A DNA stretch of 64,000 nt from Lysobacter sp. ISL-50 (GTDB lineage Bacteria > Pseudomonadota > Gammaproteobacteria > Xanthomonadales > Xanthomonadaceae). Both the position numbers and the translations under genes were made by a program. The stretch is from positions 113,120 through 177,119 of the forward strand of contig NZ_JAGGRI010000038.1 of assembly GCF_018612875.1 (NCBI RefSeq), given 5' to 3'. The notes below the pieces were generated by a model. The model was not told the DNA's origin and ran no database searches. It saw only the letters and a program-made list of their open reading frames with translations. Positions 8,703 through 18,325 of the stretch are shown piece after piece. Each line of letters opens with the position of its first letter. The stretch's first letter is position 1.

Positions 8703-9812
8703 ATGAGCAATGGGCGGATCACACGCAGCGCATGGGCCGGAACCCTGACCGGACTGCTGCTGAGCCTGGGCGCGGCCCGGGCCGAAGATGCGCCGGCGCC
8801 GGCGCGACCGGCCGCGGCCAAGGCCACGCCGGCGGTTGCCGGCAAGGGCGCCTCGAAGGCGCGGCCGGCGCCGGATACGAGCCTGGACCTGTACGCCGAA
8901 CCCGACCGGCTCGTGGACATCGGCGGCGGCCGCCGGCTCAACCTGCGCTGCACCGGCCAGGGCGAACCGACCGTGCTGCTGGAGTCGGGCTTCGGCGCCG
9001 ACTCGCTGGCCTGGGCCAAGTCGCAGCCGCAGATCGCGCTGCAGAACCGGGTGTGCTCCTACGATCGCGCCGGCCTGGGCCACAGCGACGCCGGCCCCTT
9101 GCCGCGCGACCTGCAGGCCGATGTCGCCGACCTGCGCGCGTTGATCGATGCCGCCGAACTGGACACGCCGCTGATCCTGGTCGGCCACTCCTACGGCAGC
9201 CAGATTGTGCGCCGCTTCGACGAGCGTTATCCCAAGCAGGTCGCGGCGCTGGTGCTGGTCGATCCGCCGGAGCAGAACGTCGGCGAGTTTTCCGCCGGCT
9301 ATGCCAGGACCGAGGCCGCGATCGCGCCGAAGATGCTCGCGCTGTACGCCGCCTGCGAGCGGGGCGCGAAGGACGGCCGGCTGAGCGCGGCCAGGCCGCC
9401 GTCGGATCTGCGCAACTGCCTGCGCGGGCCGAACCCGAACCACAGCGACAAATTGAACGCCGCGATCCGCGCCTGGCGCTCCAGGCCGGCGTTCTGGCAG
9501 ACTATGATTTCCGGCTCGCAGGACCGCCTGTCGATGTACGGCAGCGCCGTGCCCAAGAGCGAGCGTCACGACGGTAAACCGGTGATCGTGCTCAGCGCCG
9601 ACCAGCCGTACGCGGGCGCGCCGCCGGACGATCTCAAGGCGCTGACCGATGCGCGCGAACAGACGCATATGGCGTTGATCGCGACCTCGCGGCTGGCCAA
9701 GCGGGTGACCATCGCCAACAGCTCGCACGACATTCCCGGCGATCAGCCCGCGGCGCCGGCTATTGCGGTGTTCGAGGCGATACAGATGCGCAAGCGGGGT
9801 GAGGGACGGTAG
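8703..9812 (+). CDS. Exported alpha/beta hydrolase (369 aa)
   Basis: Sec-exported alpha/beta hydrolase. A signal peptide ends near AARAEDA (residues 25-30), followed by an Ala/Pro-rich linker to about residue 58. The nucleophile elbow is VGHSYGSQ (Ser163), the oxyanion strand LLESGFGAD and the DRAGLGHSD segment (121-129) is typical. The catalytic His is in ANSSHDIPGD near the C-terminus. ATG 8703 has AGGTGAGG upstream. It could be a secreted esterase; substrate is not predictable. Confidence 0.88.
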   Translation: MSNGRITRSAWAGTLTGLLLSLGAARAEDAPAPARPAAAKATPAVAGKGASKARPAPDTSLDLYAEPDRLVDIGGGRRLNLRCTGQGEPTVLLESGFGADSLAWAKSQPQIALQNRVCSYDRAGLGHSDAGPLPRDLQADVADLRALIDAAELDTPLILVGHSYGSQIVRRFDERYPKQVAALVLVDPPEQNVGEFSAGYARTEAAIAPKMLALYAACERGAKDGRLSAARPPSDLRNCLRGPNPNHSDKLNAAIRAWRSRPAFWQTMISGSQDRLSMYGSAVPKSERHDGKPVIVLSADQPYAGAPPDDLKALTDAREQTHMALIATSRLAKRVTIANSSHDIPGDQPAAPAIAVFEAIQMRKRGEGR

Positions 9813-9930
9813 TGGGCTGCACGGTGGAAGGTAGCGACAAGCGAGAGATGGCGGAGGAGAGGTAAAAGTCGTAAGGCATCCGATGCCGCTTCACTCATCG
9901 TCGCCCCGTTTGCGTTCCGTCGCCCCCAGC

Positions 9931-10080
9931 CCGTCATTCCCGCGAACGCGGGAATCCAGCGTCTTTCGTGCAAGGTAACCGCGTCCCCTCAAGCCCGTCA
10001 TTCCCGCGAAGGCGGGAATCCAGGGCCTTTCGTGCGAGAACGTTTGAAGTCGCTGGATTCCCGCCTTCGCGGGAATGACG
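9931..10080. repeat. REP-like palindromic repeats, three copies
   Basis: Three copies of a unit opening GTCATTCCCGCGAA and closing GCGGGAATCCAG at 9933-9959, 9996-10022 and, inverted, 10053-10079. Copies two and three form a perfect 27-bp inverted pair around a 30-bp spacer (a BIME-like arrangement). Copy one differs by one base (AAC versus AAG). The 527-bp gap between 9813 and 10339 holds no convincing gene besides these repeats. Such extragenic palindromes are common in Xanthomonadaceae genomes. Confidence 0.85.
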
Positions 10081-10339
10081 GTAGGTAAGAACGCTTGAGT
10101 AAGTGGCGCGGTTGCGCCGCCAAGCCCCCACGCAGAAGAGCGTCCACTCCGCGCGGTCTTCCGCGAGGTCGTCCCATCGCCAAGATGGAATGTACCGTCG
10201 CACCCACGCCCCCCTTGCCCAACGCCAACACGCTCACACTTCTTTACCGCGACAAGCCGGAATATCGGCAACTTCGCGGCGGCGCCGTCGGCGCCCGCCG
10301 CGTCACCGCATTCGAACGCATAAACACGAAGGAGTCAGC

Positions 10340-11245
10340 ATGGAACTGGGCATGGTCGGCCTCGGGCGCATGGGCGCCAATATGGCCGAGCGATTGGTGC
10401 GCGGCGGACACACGGTCAGCGGTTACGATCCCGGCCCGGCGGCGCGCGAGCAGGCCGCCGCGCGCGGCGTGGGCACGCCCGCGTCGCTGGCCGAACTGGT
10501 CGCCGCGCTGCCGGCGCCGCGCGCGCTGTGGCTGATGGTGCCGGCCGGAAAGGTGGTCGATGCGACCATCGCCGAGCTGGTGCCGCTGCTCGCGCCCGGC
10601 GACACGATCATCGACGGCGGCAACTCCAACTACAAAGACACCCTGCGCCGCGCCGCGGAACTGTCCGGGCACGGCCTGCACTACGTCGATTCGGGCACCA
10701 GCGGCGGCGTATGGGGATTGAAGGAGGGCTACAGCCTGATGATCGGCGGCGAAGAAGCCGCGGTCGAACGCCTGCGGCCGATCTTCGAAACCCTGGCGCC
10801 GGCGGCCGATCGCGGCTGGGGCCGGGTCGGGCCCAGCGGCGCCGGACACTTCACCAAGATGGTCCACAACGGCATCGAGTACGGCCTGATGCAGGCCTAC
10901 GCGGAAGGCTTCGCGATCATGGGCCACAAGGCCGACTTCGGCCTGGACCTGCACCAGATCGCCGAAATCTGGCGCCACGGCAGCGTCGTGCGTTCCTGGC
11001 TGCTGGACCTGAGCTCGGACGCGCTCGGCAAGAACCCGAGCCTGGACGGCATCGCGCCTTACGTCGAAGACTCCGGAGAAGGCCGCTGGACCGTGGCCGA
11101 GGCGATCGACCTCAACGTCTCCGCGCCGGTGATCACCGCGTCCTTGCTCGAACGCCTGCGCTCGCGCGACAAGGACTCCTTCGCGGACAAACTGCTCGCG
11201 GCGATGCGCAACGAGTTCGGCGGGCACGCGATCCGCAAGGAATGA
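10340..11245 (+). CDS. gnd: 6-phosphogluconate dehydrogenase, decarboxylating, short form (301 aa)
   Basis: Oxidises and decarboxylates 6-phosphogluconate to ribulose 5-phosphate, producing NAD(P)H in the pentose phosphate pathway. The Rossmann motif is GLGRMGANM (7-15); IDGGNSNY, SGTSGGVWGL and the catalytic GAGHFTKMVHNGIEYG (Lys, His, Asn) are intact. At 301 residues it is the short GndA-like (YqeC) type rather than the approximately 470-residue E. coli type, with a shorter C-terminal dimer tail. The ATG is preceded by AAGGAG. The gene stands alone downstream of the repeat cluster. Confidence 0.95.
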   Translation: MELGMVGLGRMGANMAERLVRGGHTVSGYDPGPAAREQAAARGVGTPASLAELVAALPAPRALWLMVPAGKVVDATIAELVPLLAPGDTIIDGGNSNYKDTLRRAAELSGHGLHYVDSGTSGGVWGLKEGYSLMIGGEEAAVERLRPIFETLAPAADRGWGRVGPSGAGHFTKMVHNGIEYGLMQAYAEGFAIMGHKADFGLDLHQIAEIWRHGSVVRSWLLDLSSDALGKNPSLDGIAPYVEDSGEGRWTVAEAIDLNVSAPVITASLLERLRSRDKDSFADKLLAAMRNEFGGHAIRKE

Positions 11246-11338
11246 ATCGACGCCGCCGGGCTGAATCCGGCGCGCGTCGCGGCGGCCGCGCTATGCTCGC
11301 GGCCAGCCGCGCATCCGGCGGCGCTTCGGGGCCCGCGC

Positions 11339-12586
11339 ATGTCCATGCCATCGTCGCCGTCATCGATCCCGGCCGACGCCGCCGTTTCCGCGCCGCCCGC
11401 GAGCGATACCGACGCCCCCGGCCTGACCCGCCTGGGCGCGGCGCGGCTGGACATGATCGATACCCTGCGCGGTCTGGTGATCGCGCTGATGGTGCTCGAT
11501 CACGTCCGCGATTTCTTCCATCGCCAGGCGCTGCAGTTCAGTCCCACCGATCTGGATCAGACCACGCCCGTGCTGTTCGCCACGCGCTGGGTCACGCACC
11601 TGTGCGCGCCGAGTTTCGTCTTTCTCGCCGGCGTATCGATCTACCTGCAGAGCGTTGGCGGCAAGAGCCGCGCCGAACTGTCGCGCTTCACGCTCTCGCG
11701 CGGCGCCTGGCTGGTGCTGCTGGAACTGACCGTGGTCGGGTTCGGCTTCCAGTTCCTGTGGCCGTTCGTGTTCCTGCAGGTGATCTGGGCGATCGGCTTC
11801 GCCATGATCGCGATGTCCGCGTTGCTGTGGCTGCCGCGCCAAGCGGTGTTGGCGCTGGGCATGCTGATCGTCGCCGGGCACGGATTTTTGGCCGGATTCG
11901 ATGCGCAGTCGCTGGGCGCGTGGGCGCCGCTGTGGACCGTGCTGATGCGGCCGGGCCCGTTGCCGGGCATCGAGAGTTTCGTCGCCTATCCGGCGCTGCC
12001 GTGGACCGGGGTGATGCTGATTGGTTACGGCCTGGGGCCGATGTTCATGCTCGAAGCCGGGCGGCGCCGGCGCGCGATCGCGGCGCTCGCGCTGGCGTTG
12101 TTGGCGACGTTCGCGATCCTGCGCGGCGTGTTGGCGTTCGGCGATCCCAGGCCGTGGCGACGCATGGCCGATCCGCTCTTCGATGCGATGTCGTTCGTCA
12201 ACGTCTCCAAGTATCCGCCGTCGTTGCAATATGTCCTGGCGACATTGGGCGTGTCGTTGCTGCTGATGCTCGCCCTGGAGCGATTGCGCGGGCCGTTGCG
12301 CCCGGTGCTGCTCGCGTACGGGCGAACGCCGTTGTTCACCTACCTGCTGCACATCTACCTGGCGCACGGCCTGGCCGTGGCGATCGGCGTCGCCGGCGGC
12401 ATTCCGGCGTCGGCGTTCCCCGGCATCATCGGCAACGGCCAGCGCCTGCTCGAAGCGGGCTGGGGCATGGGACTGCCGGCGGTGTTCGGCATGTGGCTGC
12501 TGGTCCTGGCGATCCTGTATCCGTTGTCTCGCTGGTTCGCCGGAGTCAAACGCCGCCGCCGCGACCCCTGGTTGAGTTATTTGTGA
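11339..12586 (+). CDS. DUF1624/HGSNAT-like membrane acyltransferase (415 aa)
   Basis: Polytopic inner-membrane protein with about ten hydrophobic segments. The family signature near the start is LDMIDTLRGLVIALMVLDHV followed by RDFFHR, with the conserved His of DHVRDF, and PSFVFLAGVSIYLQ next. Relatives include heparan-alpha-glucosaminide N-acetyltransferase, which carries acetyl groups across a membrane to amino sugars. Here a role in modifying envelope glycans is plausible but inferred. Residues 1-35 are a low-complexity Pro/Ala/Ser-rich cytoplasmic tail. Confidence 0.85.
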   Translation: MSMPSSPSSIPADAAVSAPPASDTDAPGLTRLGAARLDMIDTLRGLVIALMVLDHVRDFFHRQALQFSPTDLDQTTPVLFATRWVTHLCAPSFVFLAGVSIYLQSVGGKSRAELSRFTLSRGAWLVLLELTVVGFGFQFLWPFVFLQVIWAIGFAMIAMSALLWLPRQAVLALGMLIVAGHGFLAGFDAQSLGAWAPLWTVLMRPGPLPGIESFVAYPALPWTGVMLIGYGLGPMFMLEAGRRRRAIAALALALLATFAILRGVLAFGDPRPWRRMADPLFDAMSFVNVSKYPPSLQYVLATLGVSLLLMLALERLRGPLRPVLLAYGRTPLFTYLLHIYLAHGLAVAIGVAGGIPASAFPGIIGNGQRLLEAGWGMGLPAVFGMWLLVLAILYPLSRWFAGVKRRRRDPWLSYL

Positions 12587-12854
12587 TCTAAGACCTTGGT
12601 CTAATTGAGAGGCGGCGCATGCCGCTTTCACACGTGCGGTCACGGATGACAACGATGTCTTCTCTCGCGCCGCGCTAGCCTGCGCAGGCAGTCCGTGCTC
12701 GAGCATGCGCGAGCACGGCTGCACCCCTCGCCGCTTTCGCACCGACCTTGTTTCGTCGAATCGATCCTCTCCCACATGCGCTTTCATGCGCGTGAAGCGG
12801 GCGAGCGCGCGCGCGGCCTTGTCCGGTTGTCGTTCCCCACTTCGGAGATACCTC

Positions 12855-14108
12855 ATGGCTATCGTCACGAAATCCACGCATCGCACCGCGGTACGCCGCG
12901 GCCTGCAATGGCTCGCCCTGGCCGTCGCCGCCACCGCCTTCATCGGCGCCGCGCAGGCCGCGCCCAACTATCCCTTCGGCAGTCATCGCCAGGCCTATGT
13001 CAGCGGTACGCTCAGTCCGAGCGTCGGCCGCGCCTCGGCCGATCAGTCCACCGCTTCGTTCTACAACAGCTGGAAACAGCGCTACCTCAAGACCGCGTGC
13101 AAGTCGGGCGAATATCGCATCAAGGCCGACACCGGCGATGCCTACGTGGTCTCCGAGGGCCAGGGCTACGGCATGCTGATCACGGTAATGATGGCCGGCA
13201 ACGATCCGCAGGCGCAGACGTACTTCGACGGACTGCACCGCTACAACCGCGGCCATCCCAGCGTCAACGACCCCGACCTGTTGGCGTGGGCGCAGGACGT
13301 GAACTGCAAGAACGTGGTCGGCGCCGATTCGGCCACCGACGGCGATCTCGACATCGCCTACGCCTTGCTGCTGGCCGATGCGCAATGGGGCTCGGCCGGC
13401 TCGATCAACTACCTCAGCGAAGCGCGCAAGGTGATCGCCGCGATCCGCCGCAGCAACGTGCATCCCACCACCAGGCTGGTGAATCTGGGCGACTGGGTCG
13501 ATAGCAGCTCGCCGGCGTACTACAACTCCACCCGCAGCTCGGACTGGATGCTCGGCCACTTCCGCGCCTTTGGCGCCAAGCTCGGTGACAGCTACTGGAC
13601 CGGCGTGCTCGACGCGCACCAGAACCTGATCGTGAAGATGCAGAGCACCTACGCGCCGAACACCGGCCTGCTGCCGGACTTCATCGTCAACACCAACACC
13701 ACCGCCAAGCCGGCGCCGGCCGGCTTCCTTGAAGGCGACTACGACGGTGCGTATTCGTGGAACGCCGGGCGGGTGCCGTGGCGCATCGGCATCGACGCGG
13801 CGGTCAGCGGCGACACGCGTTCGCGCAACGCCGCGCGCAAGCTCAGCCAATGGATCCGGGCCAAGGCCGGGAACAATCCCAACAACATAAAGGCCGGCTA
13901 CAAGCTCGACGGCGCGGTGATCGACAACTACAACGAAGTGTTCTTCACCGCGCCGTTCGCGGTCGCCGCCACCGTCGATCCCGATGCGCAGGCGTGGCTC
14001 GACAAGCTGTGGACCTACATGGCCACCGGCGCGCCCGGCGATTACTACGGCGACAGCGTCAAGCTGCTGTCGATGCTGGCGGTGTCGAATAACTGGATCA
14101 AACCCTGA
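12855..14108 (+). CDS. Secreted glycosyl hydrolase family 8 endoglucanase (417 aa)
   Basis: GH8 enzyme, an inverting (alpha/alpha)6-barrel hydrolase of beta-1,4-glucans (cellulose, chitosan or lichenan). A signal peptide ends near AAQAAPNYP (36). The general acid is the Glu of VSEGQGYGM (Glu101) and the second conserved acidic site is TDGDLDIAYALL (161-172). WNAGRVPWRIG is the late family signature. There is no carbohydrate-binding module and no linked bcs cluster, so a scavenging or predatory role fits better than cellulose synthesis. ATG 12855 follows CGGAG. Substrate preference among GH8 members cannot be decided here. Confidence 0.93.
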   Translation: MAIVTKSTHRTAVRRGLQWLALAVAATAFIGAAQAAPNYPFGSHRQAYVSGTLSPSVGRASADQSTASFYNSWKQRYLKTACKSGEYRIKADTGDAYVVSEGQGYGMLITVMMAGNDPQAQTYFDGLHRYNRGHPSVNDPDLLAWAQDVNCKNVVGADSATDGDLDIAYALLLADAQWGSAGSINYLSEARKVIAAIRRSNVHPTTRLVNLGDWVDSSSPAYYNSTRSSDWMLGHFRAFGAKLGDSYWTGVLDAHQNLIVKMQSTYAPNTGLLPDFIVNTNTTAKPAPAGFLEGDYDGAYSWNAGRVPWRIGIDAAVSGDTRSRNAARKLSQWIRAKAGNNPNNIKAGYKLDGAVIDNYNEVFFTAPFAVAATVDPDAQAWLDKLWTYMATGAPGDYYGDSVKLLSMLAVSNNWIKP

Positions 14109-14386
14109 TCCGGCCGCGTTGAAGCGCGCGCCGCACCGGCAGGGCGTACCGCTCGCGTGGCGCATGTGTGTCTTATCGCCCAAGTCGGCAAGGTCGTGCC
14201 CGGCCGCATAGGTCGAAAGTCCATGGAGTGTGGCCGGCGTCTCGATTAGGATCGGGACGCCGGCCACGATGGGGATCGTCCGCGAAGCCGGCCCGGTCAC
14301 ACCAGCCGGCACCTATGGAAGGCGAGCGGACCCGTTCGGTCCGTACCTGCGGCGTTCGCGGCCGCACCGACGAGGCATATGGAACC

Positions 14387-14854
14387 ATGCGCAAAATCGA
14401 GTTTTCGTTGAGCAAGACGTTACTGAGCCTGATCCTCGCCACGGCCTGCGCCGCGGCGATCGCCTCCGACACGCCCGCGCCGTTCGATGCGACGGCGGTG
14501 CTGGAGCAGCAGAAGCTGATCCGCGGCGACATCGACGCCGGTCGCGGCAACTACGGCAAATTGAATGCGGCCACGCGCCAGGAGCTGCGTTCGCGCCAGG
14601 ACCGTCTGAGCAAGCTGCTCGACGGCCGCCGCTACGAAGACCTCAGCGCCGGCGATCGCGAGCAGGCCCATCAGGACCTGAGCTGGATCCAGTCGGCCGG
14701 GGCGGACAAGGTCGAAGACCGGGTCACCTGCGAACGCGTGCGCGCGATCGGCAGCAACCGCGTCGAGCGCGTGTGCAAGAGCGCATCGCAGCGTCGCGAC
14801 GAGCAGAAGAACCGCGTCGATCCCAAGCTCGACACGCCCGGCGTTCGCAACTGA
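14387..14854 (+). CDS. Exported protein of unknown function (155 aa)
   Basis: Unrecognised. Residues 1-27 form a signal peptide (Lys/Ser-rich start, hydrophobic core, cleavage near AIASDTP). The mature part is strongly charged and predicted helical, with two Cys residues (VTCERVRAIG and RVCKSAS) about 17 residues apart that could pair. No catalytic motif is seen. The start is the ATG at 14387 because it begins the signal peptide; the frame is open upstream without a plausible leader. Confidence 0.75.
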   Translation: MRKIEFSLSKTLLSLILATACAAAIASDTPAPFDATAVLEQQKLIRGDIDAGRGNYGKLNAATRQELRSRQDRLSKLLDGRRYEDLSAGDREQAHQDLSWIQSAGADKVEDRVTCERVRAIGSNRVERVCKSASQRRDEQKNRVDPKLDTPGVRN

Positions 14855-14951
14855 GGCCAAGCGCAGCCGCGCGGGCAAGGCCCGCGCGGCGTCCGATGCA
14901 CCTGATGGATTTCGACGGGCCGGCTTCAGCAGCGCCGGCCACTGACGGCGA

Positions 14952-15143
14952 TCAATCGCAGCAACGGCAAGGCTCGCCGTTGCCCGGGCTCCAGCCCGGC
15001 AGGCCGCCGCAGCGGTCCTGGCAGACTTTGATGCTGCACAGCGCCTTGTCCGGCGGGGCCGAACCCGCGGCCTGCACGCCGAATCCGAATCCGAAAGCGG
15101 CCAACGCGAACGCGGCCAGATAGCCGTAAGACTTGCGTTTCAT
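14952..15143 (-). CDS. Small exported cysteine-rich peptide (63 aa)
   Basis: Residues 1-25 are a signal peptide (MKRKSYGY then a Phe/Ala-rich core ending VQAAG). The mature peptide is roughly 38 residues with six cysteines in the spacing C-x4-C-x3-C-x13-C-x-C-C, ending in CRCCD. A ribosome site AGGAGG lies just upstream of the ATG at 15143. The compact Cys pattern suggests three disulfides. Function is unknown; it could be a secreted toxin-like, inhibitor-like or metal-binding peptide. Confidence 0.7.
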   Translation of the reverse strand: MKRKSYGYLAAFALAAFGFGFGVQAAGSAPPDKALCSIKVCQDRCGGLPGWSPGNGEPCRCCD

Positions 15144-15437
15144 GCGCGATCCTCCTGTCGTGGCGAGATTTCCGACCGCCGCGCGATCGACGAGGTGCGA
15201 TCGGTTGGGCGCGGTCGCCGGCGCGCGGGCAGGGGCCCGCGTCGGCGGCACTGTAGGTCCGCCGAGTCGGCCGAACTGTCCAGCGCGTCACCAAAGCCGC
15301 GCCGGGTGACAGTTGTAACGATGCGGCGCGTACAGGCCGATGATGGCAAATGTTCGCGGCCTGCATCGGCGCGCGCGCATTCAGCCGCCACGGCATCCTC
15401 TACACTGACCGCTCGATCGCAGCACGAGCGCAGTCGC

Positions 15438-16238
15438 ATGACGTTTCCGTTCCGTTCCTGGCATCCGTTCGCCTTCGCGTTGGCCGTCAGCGTGCTCGCC
15501 GCGGCCGGTTGCGCCAGCGCGCCGCCGCACAATCCGCTGGCGCAGTGGCATCCCTCGCCGAACTACAACGAACGCCACGCGCAGCTGATCGTGCTGCACC
15601 ACACCCAGCAGGACAGCGTCGAGCGCTCGCTGTTGACCTTGCGCACGCGCAACTCGCAAGGGCAGGTCAGCGCGCACTATCTGATCGGCGAGGACGGCCG
15701 CATCTATCAGCTGGTCGCCGAAGACCAGCGCGCCTGGCACGCCGGCGCCGGCCGCTGGGGCGATATCTGGGATTTGAATTCGACGTCCATCGGCATCGAG
15801 ATCGACAACGACGGCAGCGAGCCGTTCGCCGAGCCGCAAATTCGCAGCCTGCTGAAGCTGCTCGGCGACATCACCACGCGGCTGGGCATTCCGCGTTACA
15901 TGATCGTCGCCCACGGCGACATCGCGCCCACGCGCAAGACCGATCCCAGCGTGCTGTTCCCGTGGGCGCGTCTGGCGCAGGCCGGTTTCGGCCTGTGGCC
16001 GCGCGACGACCGGCCCTCGCCGCCGCCGGGATTCGACGCCTGGGCGGCGCTGCGTCTGGTCGGTTACGACCTGCGCGAACCCGGCGCGGCCCTGGCCGCG
16101 TTCCATCGTCACTTCCGCGGCAACGAAGCGCGCGAATGGCAGCCGGGCGATGCGGAGATCCTCTACGATCTGCAACGGCAATTGATGGCGCTGCCCGAAG
16201 GCGCGCCGACGCCGCCGGCCGCGCCGCCGTTGCGCTGA
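15438..16238 (+). CDS. N-acetylmuramoyl-L-alanine amidase, AmiD-type lipoprotein (266 aa)
   Basis: Zinc amidase that cuts the MurNAc-L-Ala bond of peptidoglycan. A lipobox-like LAAAGC (Cys25) indicates a lipid anchor. The amidase_2 core has IVLHHTQ (first zinc His), SAHYLIGEDGRIYQLV, the Glu-containing SIGIEIDND and the second zinc site AHGDIAPTRKTDPS. Length and order match E. coli AmiD, whose role is outer-membrane-anchored recycling of wall fragments. The stop is one base from the stop of the convergent FMN reductase gene. Confidence 0.92.
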   Translation: MTFPFRSWHPFAFALAVSVLAAAGCASAPPHNPLAQWHPSPNYNERHAQLIVLHHTQQDSVERSLLTLRTRNSQGQVSAHYLIGEDGRIYQLVAEDQRAWHAGAGRWGDIWDLNSTSIGIEIDNDGSEPFAEPQIRSLLKLLGDITTRLGIPRYMIVAHGDIAPTRKTDPSVLFPWARLAQAGFGLWPRDDRPSPPPGFDAWAALRLVGYDLREPGAALAAFHRHFRGNEAREWQPGDAEILYDLQRQLMALPEGAPTPPAAPPLR

Positions 16239-16239
16239 G

Positions 16240-16815
16240 TCAGGCCGCCGCTTCGTACGGCATCGCCGTGCGCGCGTCGCGCAGCGCCCAGGCCCACCAG
16301 CTCAGGCGCGAAAGCGTGGTGGTCATGGCCTGATGCGCGGCCTGCGGCTCGCGCAATTCGCCGTCGGCGCCGAACTGGCGCCCGGCATGGACCAGGTTGA
16401 CGCAGTCGCGCAAGGTCACCGCATGCAGTTCGCCGTACACCTGGCGCAATTGCTCGATCGCGCGCAGGCCGCCGGAACTGGCGCCGTAGCTGACGAACGC
16501 CACCGGCTTGGCGCGCCAGGGTTCGTAGCACGCGTCGATCAAGGCCTTGAGCGCGGCCGTATAGCCGTGGTTGTACTCGGGCGTGATCACCAGGAACGCA
16601 TCGGCCGCGTGCAGGCGTTCGCGCAGTTGCTGCAATTGCGCTTCGTCGCCTCGGTCGATGCGGCCCGACAGCGGCCAGTCGAGCGGATCGATGCGGTCGA
16701 TCTCGAAACCGCCGTGGCGCGCGACGCGGCGCCGCGCCCATTCGGCGACCACGTCGCAGAAGCGGCCTTCGCGCGCGCTGCCAAGGATCAGCGCGAGCCG
16801 TAGGGAAGAGGTCAT
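16240..16815 (-). CDS. NAD(P)H-dependent FMN reductase (191 aa)
   Basis: Flavodoxin-fold reductase. ILGSAREGRFCD (about 9-20) is the FMN phosphate loop and TPEYNHGYTAALK the family signature around the isoalloxazine site. It probably reduces FMN or quinones/azo dyes in the cytoplasm using NAD(P)H. ATG 16815 starts with MTSSLRLALILGS, typical for the family, and is preceded by GAG-rich sequence. No partner monooxygenase is adjacent. Confidence 0.92.
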   Translation of the reverse strand: MTSSLRLALILGSAREGRFCDVVAEWARRRVARHGGFEIDRIDPLDWPLSGRIDRGDEAQLQQLRERLHAADAFLVITPEYNHGYTAALKALIDACYEPWRAKPVAFVSYGASSGGLRAIEQLRQVYGELHAVTLRDCVNLVHAGRQFGADGELREPQAAHQAMTTTLSRLSWWAWALRDARTAMPYEAAA

Positions 16816-16975
16816 GGCGATCACTCGCAGATGAAGAAGCCGGCAGGCTACGACCTCAAGCAAGATTGAGGTCAAGCCAACCCCGCCCGCGCGGGCGGCA
16901 TCGGCGCGCGATCGCGATCGTGTTATCCGCCAGGCATCCGAGCGGGCCGCCGAAGCGGCCCGCATCGCCGAACGC

Positions 16976-18325
16976 TCAGGCCGCGTCCGGCTTGCGCCGC
17001 AGCTTGTAGATCACCGCGCCGACCAGCAGCGCGACCGCGCCGGCGATCAGATTCTTCGCGCTGGCGCTGGCCAACAAGCCCAGCGACAGCACGATCGCGG
17101 CGACCGGAATCAGCGGGCCGCCGGGCAGGTGCAAGGCGCCTTCGCGTTCGCGATGGCGCTTTTGCAGCACCAGCACCGACACCGCGGTGCCGATGTAGGT
17201 GCACAGGCGCGCGACCACCGACAACAGCGCCAGTTGCTGGAACGAGCCGGTCAGCGCCAGCGCCAGCGCGATCACGCCGATGACCAGCACCGCCCGCGCC
17301 GGCGTGTGGAAGCGCGGATGGATCGCGCCGAGCGCGCGCGGGCCGTAGCCGTCCTGCGACAAGGCCAGCAGATAGCGCGGCCCCATCATCACCGTGTTGC
17401 TGTTGGTGCCCAGGATCGAGATCGCCGCGCCGATGGTCAGCACCAGCGCCAGACCGGTGCCGCTGAAGTGGGCGGCGGCTTCGGCCAAAGGACTGGACGA
17501 TGTCGCGATGTCGGGCAGCGTCCCCAGCGCGACGAGCTGCACGGTGAAGTAAATAATCGTGACCAAGGTGATCATGGTCAGCAACGCGAACGGCACGTCG
17601 CGGCGCGGATTGCGGTATTCGCCCGCGGCCGCCGGCAGATTCTCGAACCCGGCATAGGCGAACAGCAGCAGCAACGCGGCCTCGCCGAGATTTTCCATCT
17701 TCAGCGGCGCGTCGGAATGCAGCAGCGAGGGATCGAAGTAGAACGCGCCGACGGCGACGAACAACACCAGCGGCACCAGCTTGCCGATCGCCAGCGCCAC
17801 GCCGGCGCGCGCCGCGGTGCGCACGCCCAGAACGTTGATCAGCACCAGCAGGCCGAGGGAACCGGCGACCACGAACAACCGCGCCGGCCCGCCCTTGGCC
17901 GCCGGCCAGAACAGCGCCACCGCTTCGGCCAGGCCGTTGCTCAGCGAGGCGGCGGTGGAGATGCGCGTGACCAGCAGCATCCAGCCCACTTCGAAACCGG
18001 CGAACGGGCCGAAGGCTTCGCGTGCGTACAGATAGCCGCCGCCGGGCTGGTCGAAATAACTCGCGGCCTGGGCGTAGCACAGCACCAGCAGCGCGACCGC
18101 GAAGCCGGCCAGCAGTACCGCCCACAGGCTGGACGGGCCGAGCAGCAGCGCGGCGGTCGCCGGCAACAGGTAGATGCCGCTGCCGATGACGTCGTTGATC
18201 GACAGGCCGACGATCTGCCAACGGCTGACCGCGCGCACGGTATTGGGATGATCGGCCGGGGTTTCGGGACGGGAGGACGGAACGGACGCGCGCGACGGCG
18301 TCGGCTGGCTCGGCGGCTGGCTCAA
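16976..18325 (-). CDS. APC-superfamily amino-acid permease (449 aa)
   Basis: Cation-coupled amino-acid transporter with about 12 membrane helices. The first helix carries the substrate motif VIGSGIYLLP and residues SYFDQPGGGYLYAREAFGP match the family loop. No ATG fits the expected N-terminus; a TTG at 18325 follows GAGGGGA by 8 bases and gives a 449-residue product of normal size, so TTG is the proposed start (an Arg-rich in-frame extension exists farther upstream). The substrate is not evident. Confidence 0.88.
   Translation of the reverse strand: MSQPPSQPTPSRASVPSSRPETPADHPNTVRAVSRWQIVGLSINDVIGSGIYLLPATAALLLGPSSLWAVLLAGFAVALLVLCYAQAASYFDQPGGGYLYAREAFGPFAGFEVGWMLLVTRISTAASLSNGLAEAVALFWPAAKGGPARLFVVAGSLGLLVLINVLGVRTAARAGVALAIGKLVPLVLFVAVGAFYFDPSLLHSDAPLKMENLGEAALLLLFAYAGFENLPAAAGEYRNPRRDVPFALLTMITLVTIIYFTVQLVALGTLPDIATSSSPLAEAAAHFSGTGLALVLTIGAAISILGTNSNTVMMGPRYLLALSQDGYGPRALGAIHPRFHTPARAVLVIGVIALALALTGSFQQLALLSVVARLCTYIGTAVSVLVLQKRHREREGALHLPGGPLIPVAAIVLSLGLLASASAKNLIAGAVALLVGAVIYKLRRKPDAA

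Noticed and set aside
9931..10080. Possible CRISPR array from evenly spaced palindromes
   Set aside because: Only three copies, one inverted, with spacers of unequal type and no cas genes; these are extragenic palindromes.
12675..14312. Long minus-strand open frame opposite the GH8 gene
   Set aside because: His/Arg/Val-rich composition and full overlap with a well-supported glycosidase; no domain recognisable.
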